From Ardenticatenaceae bacterium (GTDB lineage: Bacteria; Chloroflexota; Anaerolineae; Promineifilales; Promineifilaceae): a DNA stretch of 57,763 nt. Of the stretch, positions 34,516 to 42,275 are shown piece after piece (the first letter of the stretch is position 1; each line of letters begins with the position of its first letter). The position numbers and the translations under genes were made by a program. The notes under the pieces were generated by a model. That model was not told where the DNA came from. It saw only the letters and a program-made list of their open reading frames with translations, and made no database searches. Location: positions 1 through 57,763 of the forward strand of contig JASJCR010000040.1 in NCBI GenBank assembly GCA_030065875.1, in the 5' to 3' direction.

Positions 34516-35916
34516 ATGATGTCACCAGAATCCGCCTGGAAGGCCACCTTAGGCGAACTTGAATTGCAGATGACGAAAGCCACCTTTAACACCTGGTTAA
34601 AAGATGCCAGGCTGTTGGATTGTGAGCGTGATGATTACGTTATTGGGGTGCGTAATGATTATGCTAAAGATTGGCTTGAAAATCGCCTACACGATACCAT
34701 CGGCCGTACACTTTCAGCTATTGTGGGTCAAAAGGTGGGTCTGCGTTTTGAAGTTGCGAAGGAGTCGAGAAGCAAATCCCCGATTCGATCCAATCATGTA
34801 AATCATTCGAAAACGCCAATTTTAACAGCCTCTGGGGGGAAACGGAGGTCTGAAATGAAGCAGTCTAGCCAAAATCATTTGTCTTCACCAGTACTTTATC
34901 GGGGCGACATTGATCTCAAGGATGAATACGTTTTTGGCACATTTGTTGTAGGCCCGAGCAATCGGCTGGCCCATGCCGCTGCTCTCTCTGTGGCCGAAAA
35001 TCCAGGTCAAACCTACAACCCTCTTTTTATTTATGGCGGGGTTGGTTTAGGGAAAACCCATCTCCTGCACGCCATTGGGCATAAACTATATGAACTTGGG
35101 AAGGCCGTTTGCTACGTGACTTCCGAAACGTTCACCAACGACCTGATCCAGTCGATCCGCAGCCAGCAGATGGAACAATTTCGGGAGCGCTACCGCACGG
35201 TTGATGTTCTGATGATTGACGACATTCAGTTTATCGCCGGGAAAGAAAGCACCCAGGAAGAGCTGTTTCATACCTTTAATGATTTGCACAGCCGCGGAAA
35301 GCAAGTTGTGATTTCCAGCGATCGGCCGCCCAAAGCGATGGCCACGTTGCAGGAGCGGCTGCAGTCGCGCTTTGAATGGGGTCTGATGGCCGACGTTCAA
35401 ATACCGGATGTGGAAACCAGGATGGCTATTCTGCGCAGCAAAGCAGAGGTGATGAACAGCCACGTTCCCAACGGGGTTATTGAAATGATCGCCCAACAGG
35501 TTCGGCAAAATATTCGCGAACTTGAAGGGGCTTTAAACAAAGTTGTGGCTTATTCACAATTAACCGGCAGCCCGATTGATGATAATTTGGCGCGTATGGC
35601 TTTGGCCGACATGGTCAACAAGGCTGATCGGGTGACCGTCGATCAGATTATCGAATGTGTGGCCACCTATTATCAAGTAAATCGCGACGCGCTAATTGGT
35701 TCCGGCCGTAGTCGAGCCATTTCATTTCCGCGCCAGATGGCAATGTATTTATCACGGACTGAAACCGATGCCTCATTCCCTCAAATTGGATCGGAACTAG
35801 GTGGCCGCGACCACACCACCGTGCTTCATGGCTATGACAAGATATCAGAACTGGTTGAAACTGACGCCTCAGTGCGACAGGATATGATGTCAATTAAATC
35901 TAAGCTTTATAATTGA
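34516..35916 (+). CDS. dnaA: Chromosomal replication initiator protein DnaA
   Basis: 466 residues. The N-terminal oligomerisation domain (1-80) is followed by a short basic linker and the AAA+ domain: Walker A G-G-V-G-L-G-K-T at about 174-181, Walker B V-L-M-I-D-D-I-Q-F near 230-238. The C-terminal helix-turn-helix domain ends in the DnaA signature G-G-R-D-H-T-T-V-L-H-G. It binds DnaA boxes and melts the replication origin. Two adjacent ATGs (34516 and 34519) are possible. Unlike in many bacteria it is not next to dnaN, recF or gyrB; its neighbours are an APH-like kinase and a secreted PLD protein, so the origin may be elsewhere. A strong terminator follows. Confidence 0.97.
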   Translation: MMSPESAWKATLGELELQMTKATFNTWLKDARLLDCERDDYVIGVRNDYAKDWLENRLHDTIGRTLSAIVGQKVGLRFEVAKESRSKSPIRSNHVNHSKTPILTASGGKRRSEMKQSSQNHLSSPVLYRGDIDLKDEYVFGTFVVGPSNRLAHAAALSVAENPGQTYNPLFIYGGVGLGKTHLLHAIGHKLYELGKAVCYVTSETFTNDLIQSIRSQQMEQFRERYRTVDVLMIDDIQFIAGKESTQEELFHTFNDLHSRGKQVVISSDRPPKAMATLQERLQSRFEWGLMADVQIPDVETRMAILRSKAEVMNSHVPNGVIEMIAQQVRQNIRELEGALNKVVAYSQLTGSPIDDNLARMALADMVNKADRVTVDQIIECVATYYQVNRDALIGSGRSRAISFPRQMAMYLSRTETDASFPQIGSELGGRDHTTVLHGYDKISELVETDASVRQDMMSIKSKLYN

Positions 35917-35935
35917 TGAAGAGCTGGAAAATCAC

Positions 35936-35970
35936 AAGCCCCTTTCAAATCAGAAAGGGGCTTTTTTTTT
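35936..35970 (+). terminator. Rho-independent terminator of dnaA
   Basis: AAGCCCCTTTC (35936-35946) pairs with GAAAGGGGCTT (35953-35963); T-run 35962-35970. It begins 19 nt after the stop codon, and the last two T form the start of the next promoter's TTGACA. Confidence 0.92.
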
Positions 35971-35998
35971 GACATGGTTATACCCTCTGGGTTATAGT
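35969..35998 (+). promoter_or_regulatory. Sigma70-like promoter of the LTD-PLD gene
   Basis: Consensus -35 TTGACA (35969-35974), 18-nt spacer, -10 TATAGT (35993-35998), immediately followed by ACTAAACGA. It overlaps the T-run of the dnaA terminator, a compact arrangement. Confidence 0.65.
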
Positions 35999-36045
35999 AC
36001 TAAACGACTACACAAATAAATACCTACACAAACCGAGGGAACCAC

Positions 36046-38481
36046 ATGAAATCATCACGTATTTTGATTTTGGTCTTTTTAAGTGTGTTTTGGGTTGTGG
36101 TTGTGGCCGGATTATCGGCCGCCAACCAGGCCATTGATACCCCATCTATCCTAATTGACGCCGTATATTATGATGGTCAGCTTAGCAGCGAACCGGATGA
36201 GGCGATACGCCTGGTTAACTGGAGTGGTGGTCCCGTTGACCTCTCACAATGGAGCCTGAATGACTCTTTAACCGACAGCAGCCGCCTGGTATTTCCTTCT
36301 AATTTCATATTGCCGGCCGGAGAGAGGATTTGGATTGCCAAAGACGAGATAGCGTTTCGCAGGTCGTTTGGATATTCGCCAACGCTGTCGGCGGCCGATA
36401 TGTCGGGATCGTGGATCGGTCTGGCAAATAGCGGGGACGAAGTGGTGCTGAGCGATGACCAGGATCAATTGATTGATCTGGTTCTATATGAAAATAGCGC
36501 GGCCGGTGCGACCACATCAGCGTGGGTTGGTGAACCGCTTCAGCCCTATAAAATACACAGCAGAACAGCCGTTGAGGGGCAAATTTTGTATCGCAAACCT
36601 GATCCTCTTAGCGGGCTGCCGCTTATGGACAGCAATTCGGCGGCTGATTGGGCTCAGGATCCTCAAGATCCAATTTGGGGAAGAAAAGTGCTTTATCCCG
36701 GCTGGAATTTGGAAATGTATCGTCTCCCCACATCAATCACCACCACGGCCGCGCTAACCCTGGCCGTTGCCCCTGATCATAGTTTTGAATTTTTGGCTGC
36801 TCAAATAGATCAGGCACAACAAGAAATTCTCATTGAGTCCCATACATTTGATAATGCTGCCCTGGCGGATCGTTTGGCGCAGGCTGCTGCGCGCGGAGTT
36901 GATGTAACCTTGCTGCTGGAAGGGGGTCCTCCTGGCGGTGTGAGCAATCAGGCGAAGGCCAACTGTGAATCTCTTGCTGCTGCCGGAGGGGAATGTTGGT
37001 TGATGCGCAGTGATTCAGATGCAGATGTATCGGATCGCTATGATTATATCCACAGTAAGTTCATGATTTTTGATCAAAAAACAGTGATTATCAGCAGCGA
37101 AAATTTAAGCCCAAACAGTATGCCGCCCGATCCAAAAAGCGACGGCACGTGGGGGAGGCGGGGAACTCTGATCGCTGTTACCGCTCCGGAAATTGTCAAT
37201 TATTTCTCGACGCTCTGGCAGATGGATTTTGCCCCTGAGCAATTTGGTGACGTTCAACCCATCGACGTTTTGGGTGGCCCGCCGCCTGGATTTAATCCCC
37301 CGCCGGCTTCTAATCCAATTACTTATACGGTTCAACATCCATCGCCTGTGCACTTCAACGGAACGTTTGGATTTGAGATTATTCAAGCACCTGAAAATGC
37401 TTTGGTGCCTGATCTGGGCATTTTGGGGCGTATTAGAGCAGCCGAGGCGGGAGATGTGATCTTGACCCAGCAGCTGGTTGAACGGCCGGTGTGGCGGGAA
37501 AATGACCCCTATGGCGGCAACCCACGCTTGTTGGAATTAGTCGAGGCTGCGCGTCGAGGGGCTGAAGTTTGGATGATGCTGGACAATTTCTTTGATAAAT
37601 CTTCAAAGCCTTTGAGCAATCATGCGACCTGTATTTACGTCAATCAACTAGCCTTAAAAGAGGGGCTTGAACTGCACTGCCAGCTACAAAATCCGGCTGG
37701 TTTGGGGATACACAATAAAATGATGCTTTTTCATATTGATGGTATCGGTTACAGTCACATCGGGTCGATTAACGGAAGTGAACAATCGTTTAAAGGCAAT
37801 CGCGAGGTGGGAATTACAATCCAATCTGATGATGTTTATGCGGCGTTGGCCAAGGTTTTTTGGGGTGACTGGCGCTTTGTCAACTATCTCCCGCTTACTT
37901 TTCACAGCTATATCGGGCCGGCCGACCATCTTTTGATCAGTGAAGTTTACCCAGATCCTTATGGGGCGCTTGATGCGGCCGAGTTTGTCGAGCTGGTCAA
38001 CCCCACCGGGTTTTCAATTGATCTGTCGGGGTACAGCGTGAGTGATGCGCTGACTCCTGAAGAATTTGCCGATTTACGCCGTTTTCCAGAAGGAGTCACT
38101 GTACCTCCCGGTGGGGTTATTGTGATTGCTCAGCAGGCCACCGCTTTTTTTGACTCTTTTAAATTTGAACCCCACTTTGAAATTCTGAATTCATCGGATC
38201 AAGTGCCAGATTTGCTGGATGATCCAGGATGGGGAGATCCCAACCAATTTTTCCGTCTGGGAAATCAAGGGGACGTTGTGCTGCTTAGGGATTCCGAGGA
38301 TCGGGTTATAGATGTTGTGGGATATGGGAGCGGGGTTTTCGAGGAGCGATCGAGTTGCGAGCTGGTTCCTACCGGGCAAAGTTTACGCCGCCGGCCGTTT
38401 TGGCGAGACACTGCACAGTGTGTGAATGATTTTGAGATTTGGCCCGCGCCTGATCCAGGAATGTTACCGGCAGATCAATAA
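36046..38481 (+). CDS. Secreted phospholipase D-like protein flanked by two lamin-tail domains
   Basis: 811 residues. An N-terminal hydrophobic segment (6-25) is a signal peptide or anchor. A first lamin-tail domain spans about 35-150 (I-D-A-V-Y-Y-D-G..., D-L-S-Q-W-S-L). Two PLD modules follow: HKD-1 is H-S-K-F-M-I-F-D at 336-343 with S-S-E-N after it. HKD-2 is H-N-K-M-M-L-F at 556-562 with G-S-I-N, but the motif's Asp position (563) is His. A second lamin-tail domain (about 630-770: L-I-S-E-V-Y-P-D-P, E-F-V-E-L-V-N-P, D-L-S-G-Y) ends the protein. PLD-fold enzymes hydrolyse phosphodiesters in lipids or nucleic acids, and lamin-tail domains often accompany secreted bacterial nucleases. GAGGGA precedes ATG 36046. 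Secreted nuclease or phospholipase is the likely role. Confidence 0.88.
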   Translation: MKSSRILILVFLSVFWVVVVAGLSAANQAIDTPSILIDAVYYDGQLSSEPDEAIRLVNWSGGPVDLSQWSLNDSLTDSSRLVFPSNFILPAGERIWIAKDEIAFRRSFGYSPTLSAADMSGSWIGLANSGDEVVLSDDQDQLIDLVLYENSAAGATTSAWVGEPLQPYKIHSRTAVEGQILYRKPDPLSGLPLMDSNSAADWAQDPQDPIWGRKVLYPGWNLEMYRLPTSITTTAALTLAVAPDHSFEFLAAQIDQAQQEILIESHTFDNAALADRLAQAAARGVDVTLLLEGGPPGGVSNQAKANCESLAAAGGECWLMRSDSDADVSDRYDYIHSKFMIFDQKTVIISSENLSPNSMPPDPKSDGTWGRRGTLIAVTAPEIVNYFSTLWQMDFAPEQFGDVQPIDVLGGPPPGFNPPPASNPITYTVQHPSPVHFNGTFGFEIIQAPENALVPDLGILGRIRAAEAGDVILTQQLVERPVWRENDPYGGNPRLLELVEAARRGAEVWMMLDNFFDKSSKPLSNHATCIYVNQLALKEGLELHCQLQNPAGLGIHNKMMLFHIDGIGYSHIGSINGSEQSFKGNREVGITIQSDDVYAALAKVFWGDWRFVNYLPLTFHSYIGPADHLLISEVYPDPYGALDAAEFVELVNPTGFSIDLSGYSVSDALTPEEFADLRRFPEGVTVPPGGVIVIAQQATAFFDSFKFEPHFEILNSSDQVPDLLDDPGWGDPNQFFRLGNQGDVVLLRDSEDRVIDVVGYGSGVFEERSSCELVPTGQSLRRRPFWRDTAQCVNDFEIWPAPDPGMLPADQ

Positions 38482-38500
38482 GGGCAAGCATTTGAAATAA

Positions 38501-38526
38501 AAAAAGCCTGGATTTCCAGGCTTTTT
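38501..38526. terminator. Bidirectional Rho-independent terminator
   Basis: AAAAAGCCTGGA (38501-38512), loop TT, TCCAGGCTTTTT (38515-38526) is a perfect palindromic stem with A- and T-runs. It ends the LTD-PLD gene rightward and the small peptide gene leftward. Confidence 0.9.
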
Positions 38527-38543
38527 AAAACAATGAACTTGCC

Positions 38544-38714
38544 TTAATCACCGAACAGATCAACCCCTGATGCTTCATCCTCAGCTGGTGCATCAGTTGG
38601 TGTAGAACCGGCACGAGTGCTGATCATTCCTTCATAAATGATGGATGGTGCTTCGTAGATGATCTCTTCTAGTGGTTTGTGTGTTTGTTCCGTTTTCGGA
38701 TCAATTAGCTGCAT
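38544..38714 (-). CDS. Small RiPP-precursor-like peptide (56 aa)
   Basis: I chose ATG 38714 because GAGGG stands 8 nt upstream; the longer frame from ATG 38738 lacks an RBS. The peptide begins M-Q-L-I-D-P-K-T-E-Q. The centre has Y-E-A-P-S-I-I-Y-E-G-M-I-S-T-R-A-G-S (20-37), and the tail is acidic and Pro/Ala-rich, ending V-D-L-F-G-D. The pattern Y-x-x-P-x-I-x-Y-E-G-x-[IL]-x-x-R-A-G-S recurs, from memory, in many short Chloroflexota and cyanobacterial peptides regarded as putative RiPP leaders. It has its own near-consensus promoter and terminator, so it is a free-standing expressed gene. No B1/B2 maturation proteins, radical SAM enzyme or exporter is near; the only possibly related gene is the HprK-like kinase 20 kb away. 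It could also be a non-modified small protein. Confidence 0.7.
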   Translation of the reverse strand: MQLIDPKTEQTHKPLEEIIYEAPSIIYEGMISTRAGSTPTDAPAEDEASGVDLFGD

Positions 38715-38759
38715 GGATAAATCCCTCACCTTATGCATTGGTTTCGACCATTTTGACTT

Positions 38760-38788
38760 ATTATGAAAGATGGACCTTACAAAGTCAA
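38760..38788 (-). promoter_or_regulatory. Strong sigma70-like promoter of the small peptide gene
   Basis: Read on the minus strand: -35 TTGACT (38788-38783), exactly 17 nt, -10 CATAAT (38765-38760); transcription would start near 38753. A perfect palindrome ATTAGTACTAAT (38813-38824) lies about 60-71 bp upstream of the start point and may be a regulator site. Confidence 0.72.
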
Positions 38789-38923
38789 TTTCAGGAGCAG
38801 GTTATACGTCCTATTAGTACTAATTTACCAGGAAATAACCGTGAATGTTTTCCAATTTAACGCTCAGGTGTTTACCGATTTACAAAATTCGCATCCCGTG
38901 ATAATTTAACGAGGAAATCAATA

Positions 38924-38956
38924 AAAAAGGCCAACTTCGAAAGAGTTGACCTTTTT
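38924..38956 (-). terminator. Rho-independent terminator of the ribonucleotide reductase gene
   Basis: On the minus strand AAAAAGG-T-CAACT (38956-38944 region) pairs with AGTTG-G-CCTTTTT (38936-38924), with a single mismatch inside the stem. It begins about 22 nt after the reductase stop codon. Confidence 0.82.
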
Positions 38957-38977
38957 AACGGAATTTAAGAAGAACGG

Positions 38978-41245
38978 CTAAATGTCACAATTTCCGGCCA
39001 TGCAGGCCAGTTCTTGAGCGGCCGTGGTTAAATCTTCTTCCTCATATCGATAAATTTTTGAAAAATCGATGATGGGGAACTCTGAAGCCAGCCGCTCGTA
39101 TTCTTCATGCGAAATTTCGACATAGGGCATCTGATCGTATTGGGCATCAAATGCCGGCAGAAACGCCATGCCGCCGATGATATCTTGATGTTCCCAAACC
39201 CAGCGGATGAGGTCAATCACCTCATTTGGGCGATAGGTAATCGTCACGCTGGGGTTGTGCTCGGTGTAATTTATCTTGTTCTGCAGCCAGAATTCACACT
39301 GCTGTAAAGCGGTGCGATCATTGCGGGTAACTGCGCTTTCTGGTGCTTTCACCGGGAAATGGGCAACCCAAGTGTTGGCGTTTTCTTTTGTTTGACCATT
39401 TTCGGGGTCCAAGGGAACACCGGCATCCTTCAAAACATTTAATACCGGTGTATGGGACCCAACGCGCACGTTGCGAATGTAGTAGGGAGCCCAGCGGGCG
39501 TGCAGTCCGGAAGCGCTGTTGAGCAGTTGTGATGAGTTGCCGGACGGCTTGACGCACGTGACGGAAACGGATTGGTTGATGCCCAATTTTTCAGCGTAAA
39601 GGCGATTGGTTTCAACGGCTACTTCCTGCAGGCGACGCTGCACATCCGGATCCTGAGCGACCGGGCTATCCATCTGCCCGTTGAGGTCAACCCCTAACAA
39701 ACGTTCTTCGCGGCAGTTATCGACCCACTGCTGTCGCAAACCGGGAAAGTGTGTAGCCATTGATTGCAGCGTGCCGAGAATCGCCGCCAACTCAACTTTT
39801 TCATATAGGGTTTCGTATGTGTCATCTTGGCGAGCTACGGCGCTGGTTAAATTGCAAAATTGGAACGGCCGGAGGATGATTTCGCCGCACGGATTGGTGC
39901 CAAAATCTCTTCTCTGACGCCGTTCCGGCCGATTGTTCACCGCTGCCCGCCGGTTAAAGATACCGGGTTCACCGCGGCCGGATTCAACCATATCAAGTAC
40001 AAATCGCGCTATTTCCTGCTGCGACAGCTCGCGATCTGGCCAGACCGCAGAGTTGTTGGCGTTCCAACGCTGGCTGTTCAGCTGCCAGAAATCCCCATCT
40101 TTGCAGTGGCGCATTTCCAAATCGTCATAATCAAACAGCGAAATCATGGCCGTACGCCGCACCCCACCGGACACGGCGGCACCTCCAACGGCACACATGA
40201 TGTCGTGGGCATCGATAGCGTGCATAAATCCACCCTGACGGGCCAGGATGCGCTCGCGGGCAAACGCCAGCATATGGCGCAGGGGTTCTGGCCCGGATGC
40301 GCGCCCCCCTTTAATTTTTAGCGGTTGACCGGCCGGGCGAACCAGCGAGTAATCAAATTCAACATCCTCACCTTCAAACCAGGTTGCCAGCCCGTGTCGC
40401 AGGGCGTCTGCCCACCCTTCAGAGGTGTCGGCCACCACGTGAACCGGCCGTTTGATACCGGTCTGACGCTGAATACGGGGTAATTTTTCGACATATTGAC
40501 GCTCAACCGAAAAGCCAACCCCACATCCGCTCATGGAGATAATTAGCGCCTCCACGAATGAGGCGATGCTGTCGACCGGCAGGTAAGAGCAATTGTAGAT
40601 AGCCACGTTGTTGCGACGCGCGGCCGGTCCGGCCATGGCCAGGAGGCGCATGGACGGCATCACCTTCATTTCGAGTATCCCTCGTTTAAGCCGCTCATAC
40701 ACTTCATCATCGAGTTGATCATCAGACAGCTCTCGCAAGAAGTTAACCGCGCGGGTTACGGTTTCGACCCAGGTTTCACGCCGGCCGAGGTCGTAGTTGA
40801 AGCGGGAATATTTGTCGTAAAATTGGAATTTTTGCAGTTGGGTAGGGAAGTATTGATCAGAAACCTCAAATGCCTCTTTGACTTCGGGTGGAATCGGCCG
40901 CCGCTCGCGCAATTTTGCATGTTCAGCTCGATAAAGAATATACGCTTTGGCCGCTTCATATTCACCGGCCGCCTGCAAGACCATTTCCACGATGTCCTGC
41001 ACTCCTTCAACGGAGGGGAGATCGTATTTTGCGGCAACAACATTAATTGCCTGACGGGACAGCAAATTCACCGGTGTCTTGGGTTGACGATTGATGCTGG
41101 CAAAACATTTGCGAATCGCATTTTCAATCAGTTTGTCGTCAAATTCAACGATTCGGCCGTCCCTTTTTACGATTTTTGTCGGTATTTTGACGGGAATAAA
41201 CTCATTGTGACCGTTTATCGTTGCAGCATCTTGAGATTTAAGCAT
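38978..41245 (-). CDS. Adenosylcobalamin-dependent (class II) ribonucleotide reductase, monomeric RTPR-like, with ATP-cone
   Basis: Reduces ribonucleotides to deoxyribonucleotides using a B12-generated thiyl radical. ATG 41245 is preceded by a perfect AGGAGG 5 nt away; the frame extends 33 codons further without support. The protein has 755 residues. An ATP-cone (about 17-108: I-V-K-R-D-G-R-I-V-E-F) controls overall activity. The radical Cys is Cys453 in N-P-C-G-E-I. The reducible pair is Cys219 (I-Y-N-C-S-Y) and Cys464 (F-C-N-L). C-V-K-P-S-G-N-S-S is the finger-loop side. C-M-A-G-N-C at 748-753 is the C-terminal shuttle pair. N-P-C-G-E-I with F-x-x-C-N-L resembles the Lactobacillus leichmannii-type monomeric triphosphate reductase more than NrdJ, yet that prototype lacks an ATP-cone. 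It lies 125 nt after nrdR on the same strand. Confidence 0.93.
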   Translation of the reverse strand: MLKSQDAATINGHNEFIPVKIPTKIVKRDGRIVEFDDKLIENAIRKCFASINRQPKTPVNLLSRQAINVVAAKYDLPSVEGVQDIVEMVLQAAGEYEAAKAYILYRAEHAKLRERRPIPPEVKEAFEVSDQYFPTQLQKFQFYDKYSRFNYDLGRRETWVETVTRAVNFLRELSDDQLDDEVYERLKRGILEMKVMPSMRLLAMAGPAARRNNVAIYNCSYLPVDSIASFVEALIISMSGCGVGFSVERQYVEKLPRIQRQTGIKRPVHVVADTSEGWADALRHGLATWFEGEDVEFDYSLVRPAGQPLKIKGGRASGPEPLRHMLAFARERILARQGGFMHAIDAHDIMCAVGGAAVSGGVRRTAMISLFDYDDLEMRHCKDGDFWQLNSQRWNANNSAVWPDRELSQQEIARFVLDMVESGRGEPGIFNRRAAVNNRPERRQRRDFGTNPCGEIILRPFQFCNLTSAVARQDDTYETLYEKVELAAILGTLQSMATHFPGLRQQWVDNCREERLLGVDLNGQMDSPVAQDPDVQRRLQEVAVETNRLYAEKLGINQSVSVTCVKPSGNSSQLLNSASGLHARWAPYYIRNVRVGSHTPVLNVLKDAGVPLDPENGQTKENANTWVAHFPVKAPESAVTRNDRTALQQCEFWLQNKINYTEHNPSVTITYRPNEVIDLIRWVWEHQDIIGGMAFLPAFDAQYDQMPYVEISHEEYERLASEFPIIDFSKIYRYEEEDLTTAAQELACMAGNCDI

Positions 41246-41370
41246 GTTTCCTCCTAATGGCTTGAATGTAATGATGGATGGTTGAGTGTGATCAAAATAA
41301 ATACATACAGGTTTGAGGTGGTTTTCAGGCAGGCAAAAAAACACCCTCTACCCTGATGGTTACATGGTTG

Positions 41371-41838
41371 TCAGGCTGATTTTTTATCTTTCATGTCGAG
41401 AAGGCGGTTAATTTCGTCCCTTACCGATTCTAGATCATCGAGCCTTAAATAGACGGTCGCAAAACGAATATAGGCAACCTGATCGAGTTCACGCAGCTTG
41501 CGCATCACCTGATCGCCAACATAGCGACTGGAGACCTCAGCTTTTCCCAGTTTTTGTAAATCTGACTCCACTTCATTGACAATGCGTTCGATATCAGCAG
41601 CGGCAACCGGCCGCTTTTCGCAAGCCAGGCGAATGCCGGCCGATAATTTTTCGTGGCTGAACTCTTCGCGTATACCCCCACGCTTGACGATCAACGGGGT
41701 CGCCAAAATTGCTCGCTCCAGGGTGCTAAAACGCTGGTTACATTTTTGGCAAACCCGGCGCCGACGAATCGCGCCGCGAGTGTCGTGTGCGGTGTCTATG
41801 ACGCGGGTGCGCTCATGGGCGCAGTAGGGGCATTTCAT
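41371..41838 (-). CDS. nrdR: Transcriptional repressor NrdR
   Basis: 155 residues. A zinc ribbon carries Cys3, Cys6, Cys30 and Cys33 (C-P-Y-C ... C-Q-K-C) with the basic DNA-binding stretch R-R-R-R between. An ATP-cone follows (about 48-138, P-L-I-V-K-R-G-G). NrdR senses ATP/dATP and represses ribonucleotide reductase genes by binding paired NrdR boxes. It stands directly upstream of the class II reductase, and candidate boxes lie between its promoter and its start codon, so it probably controls itself and the reductase in one transcript. No Shine-Dalgarno is visible before ATG 41838. Confidence 0.97.
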   Translation of the reverse strand: MKCPYCAHERTRVIDTAHDTRGAIRRRRVCQKCNQRFSTLERAILATPLIVKRGGIREEFSHEKLSAGIRLACEKRPVAAADIERIVNEVESDLQKLGKAEVSSRYVGDQVMRKLRELDQVAYIRFATVYLRLDDLESVRDEINRLLDMKDKKSA

Positions 41839-41892
41839 GACGTTTCTTGTTTCTCACTTACATATGTGCTTCCAGGCTTGTTTGGGCCATTT

Positions 41893-41939
41893 TGCGCCAT
41901 ATGTGGGGGTCTTGTGCAACTGACCACCTATATCTGGGG
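41893..41939 (-). promoter_or_regulatory. Two candidate NrdR boxes, 31 bp centre to centre
   Basis: Box 1 (41893-41908, plus strand TGCGCCATATGTGGGG) and box 2 (41924-41939, CCACCTATATCTGGGG) share C-N-ATAT-N-TGGGG. Their centres are 31 bp apart, three helical turns, as in known NrdR operators. They lie just downstream of the predicted nrdR transcription start. A weaker ACATATGT palindrome is at 41860-41867. Confidence 0.6.
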
Positions 41940-41953
41940 GATGCGACCGGGGC

Positions 41954-41982
41954 ATTATAGCATGCTCATATGGTGTAGACAA
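41954..41982 (-). promoter_or_regulatory. Sigma70-like promoter of nrdR (and probably the reductase)
   Basis: On the minus strand: -35 TTGTCT (41982-41977), exactly 17 nt, consensus -10 TATAAT (41959-41954). Start near 41947, giving a ~109-nt leader that carries the NrdR-box candidates. Confidence 0.72.
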
Positions 41983-42196
41983 GAGCAATTGCTTACAAAT
42001 TCACGCTATTTTTCTTAAAAAATTAAGTGACATAAAATCACGTATTTTTCAGAGAAATCTTAAATAAAAGCATGTCATAGAGGGGTTAATAAGGGACTGA
42101 TTTTCCTTCAAAATCCCCATTAGTACTTTTGGACTATTGAAATAATATTGATCTCTTTAATCCGCTAAAAAATGGCTAATTTGATCGATGATTGGG
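41983..42196. other. AT-rich spacer between nrdR promoter and ftsZ terminator
   Basis: No gene is seen. It includes AATTGC/GCAATT-like small palindromes and one ATTAGTACT half-palindrome near 42119. Confidence 0.5.
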
Positions 42197-42232
42197 AAAA
42201 AAAAGAGGCTGTCGAAATACAGCCTCTTTTTT
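42197..42232 (-). terminator. Rho-independent terminator at the end of the dcw cluster
   Basis: On the minus strand AAAAAGAGGCTGT (42231-42219) pairs perfectly with ACAGCCTCTTTTT (42212-42200), followed by further T to 42197. It lies 44 nt after the ftsZ stop codon. Confidence 0.92.
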
Positions 42233-42275
42233 CGAGTCGAACGTCAGTTAATTTAAAGCACCATAGGGCCGGTGA

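Noticed and set aside
40715..41257. 180-codon plus frame antisense to the RNR gene
   Set aside because: The opposite strand encodes the conserved ATP-cone and RNR core; the plus frame has no motif or RBS.
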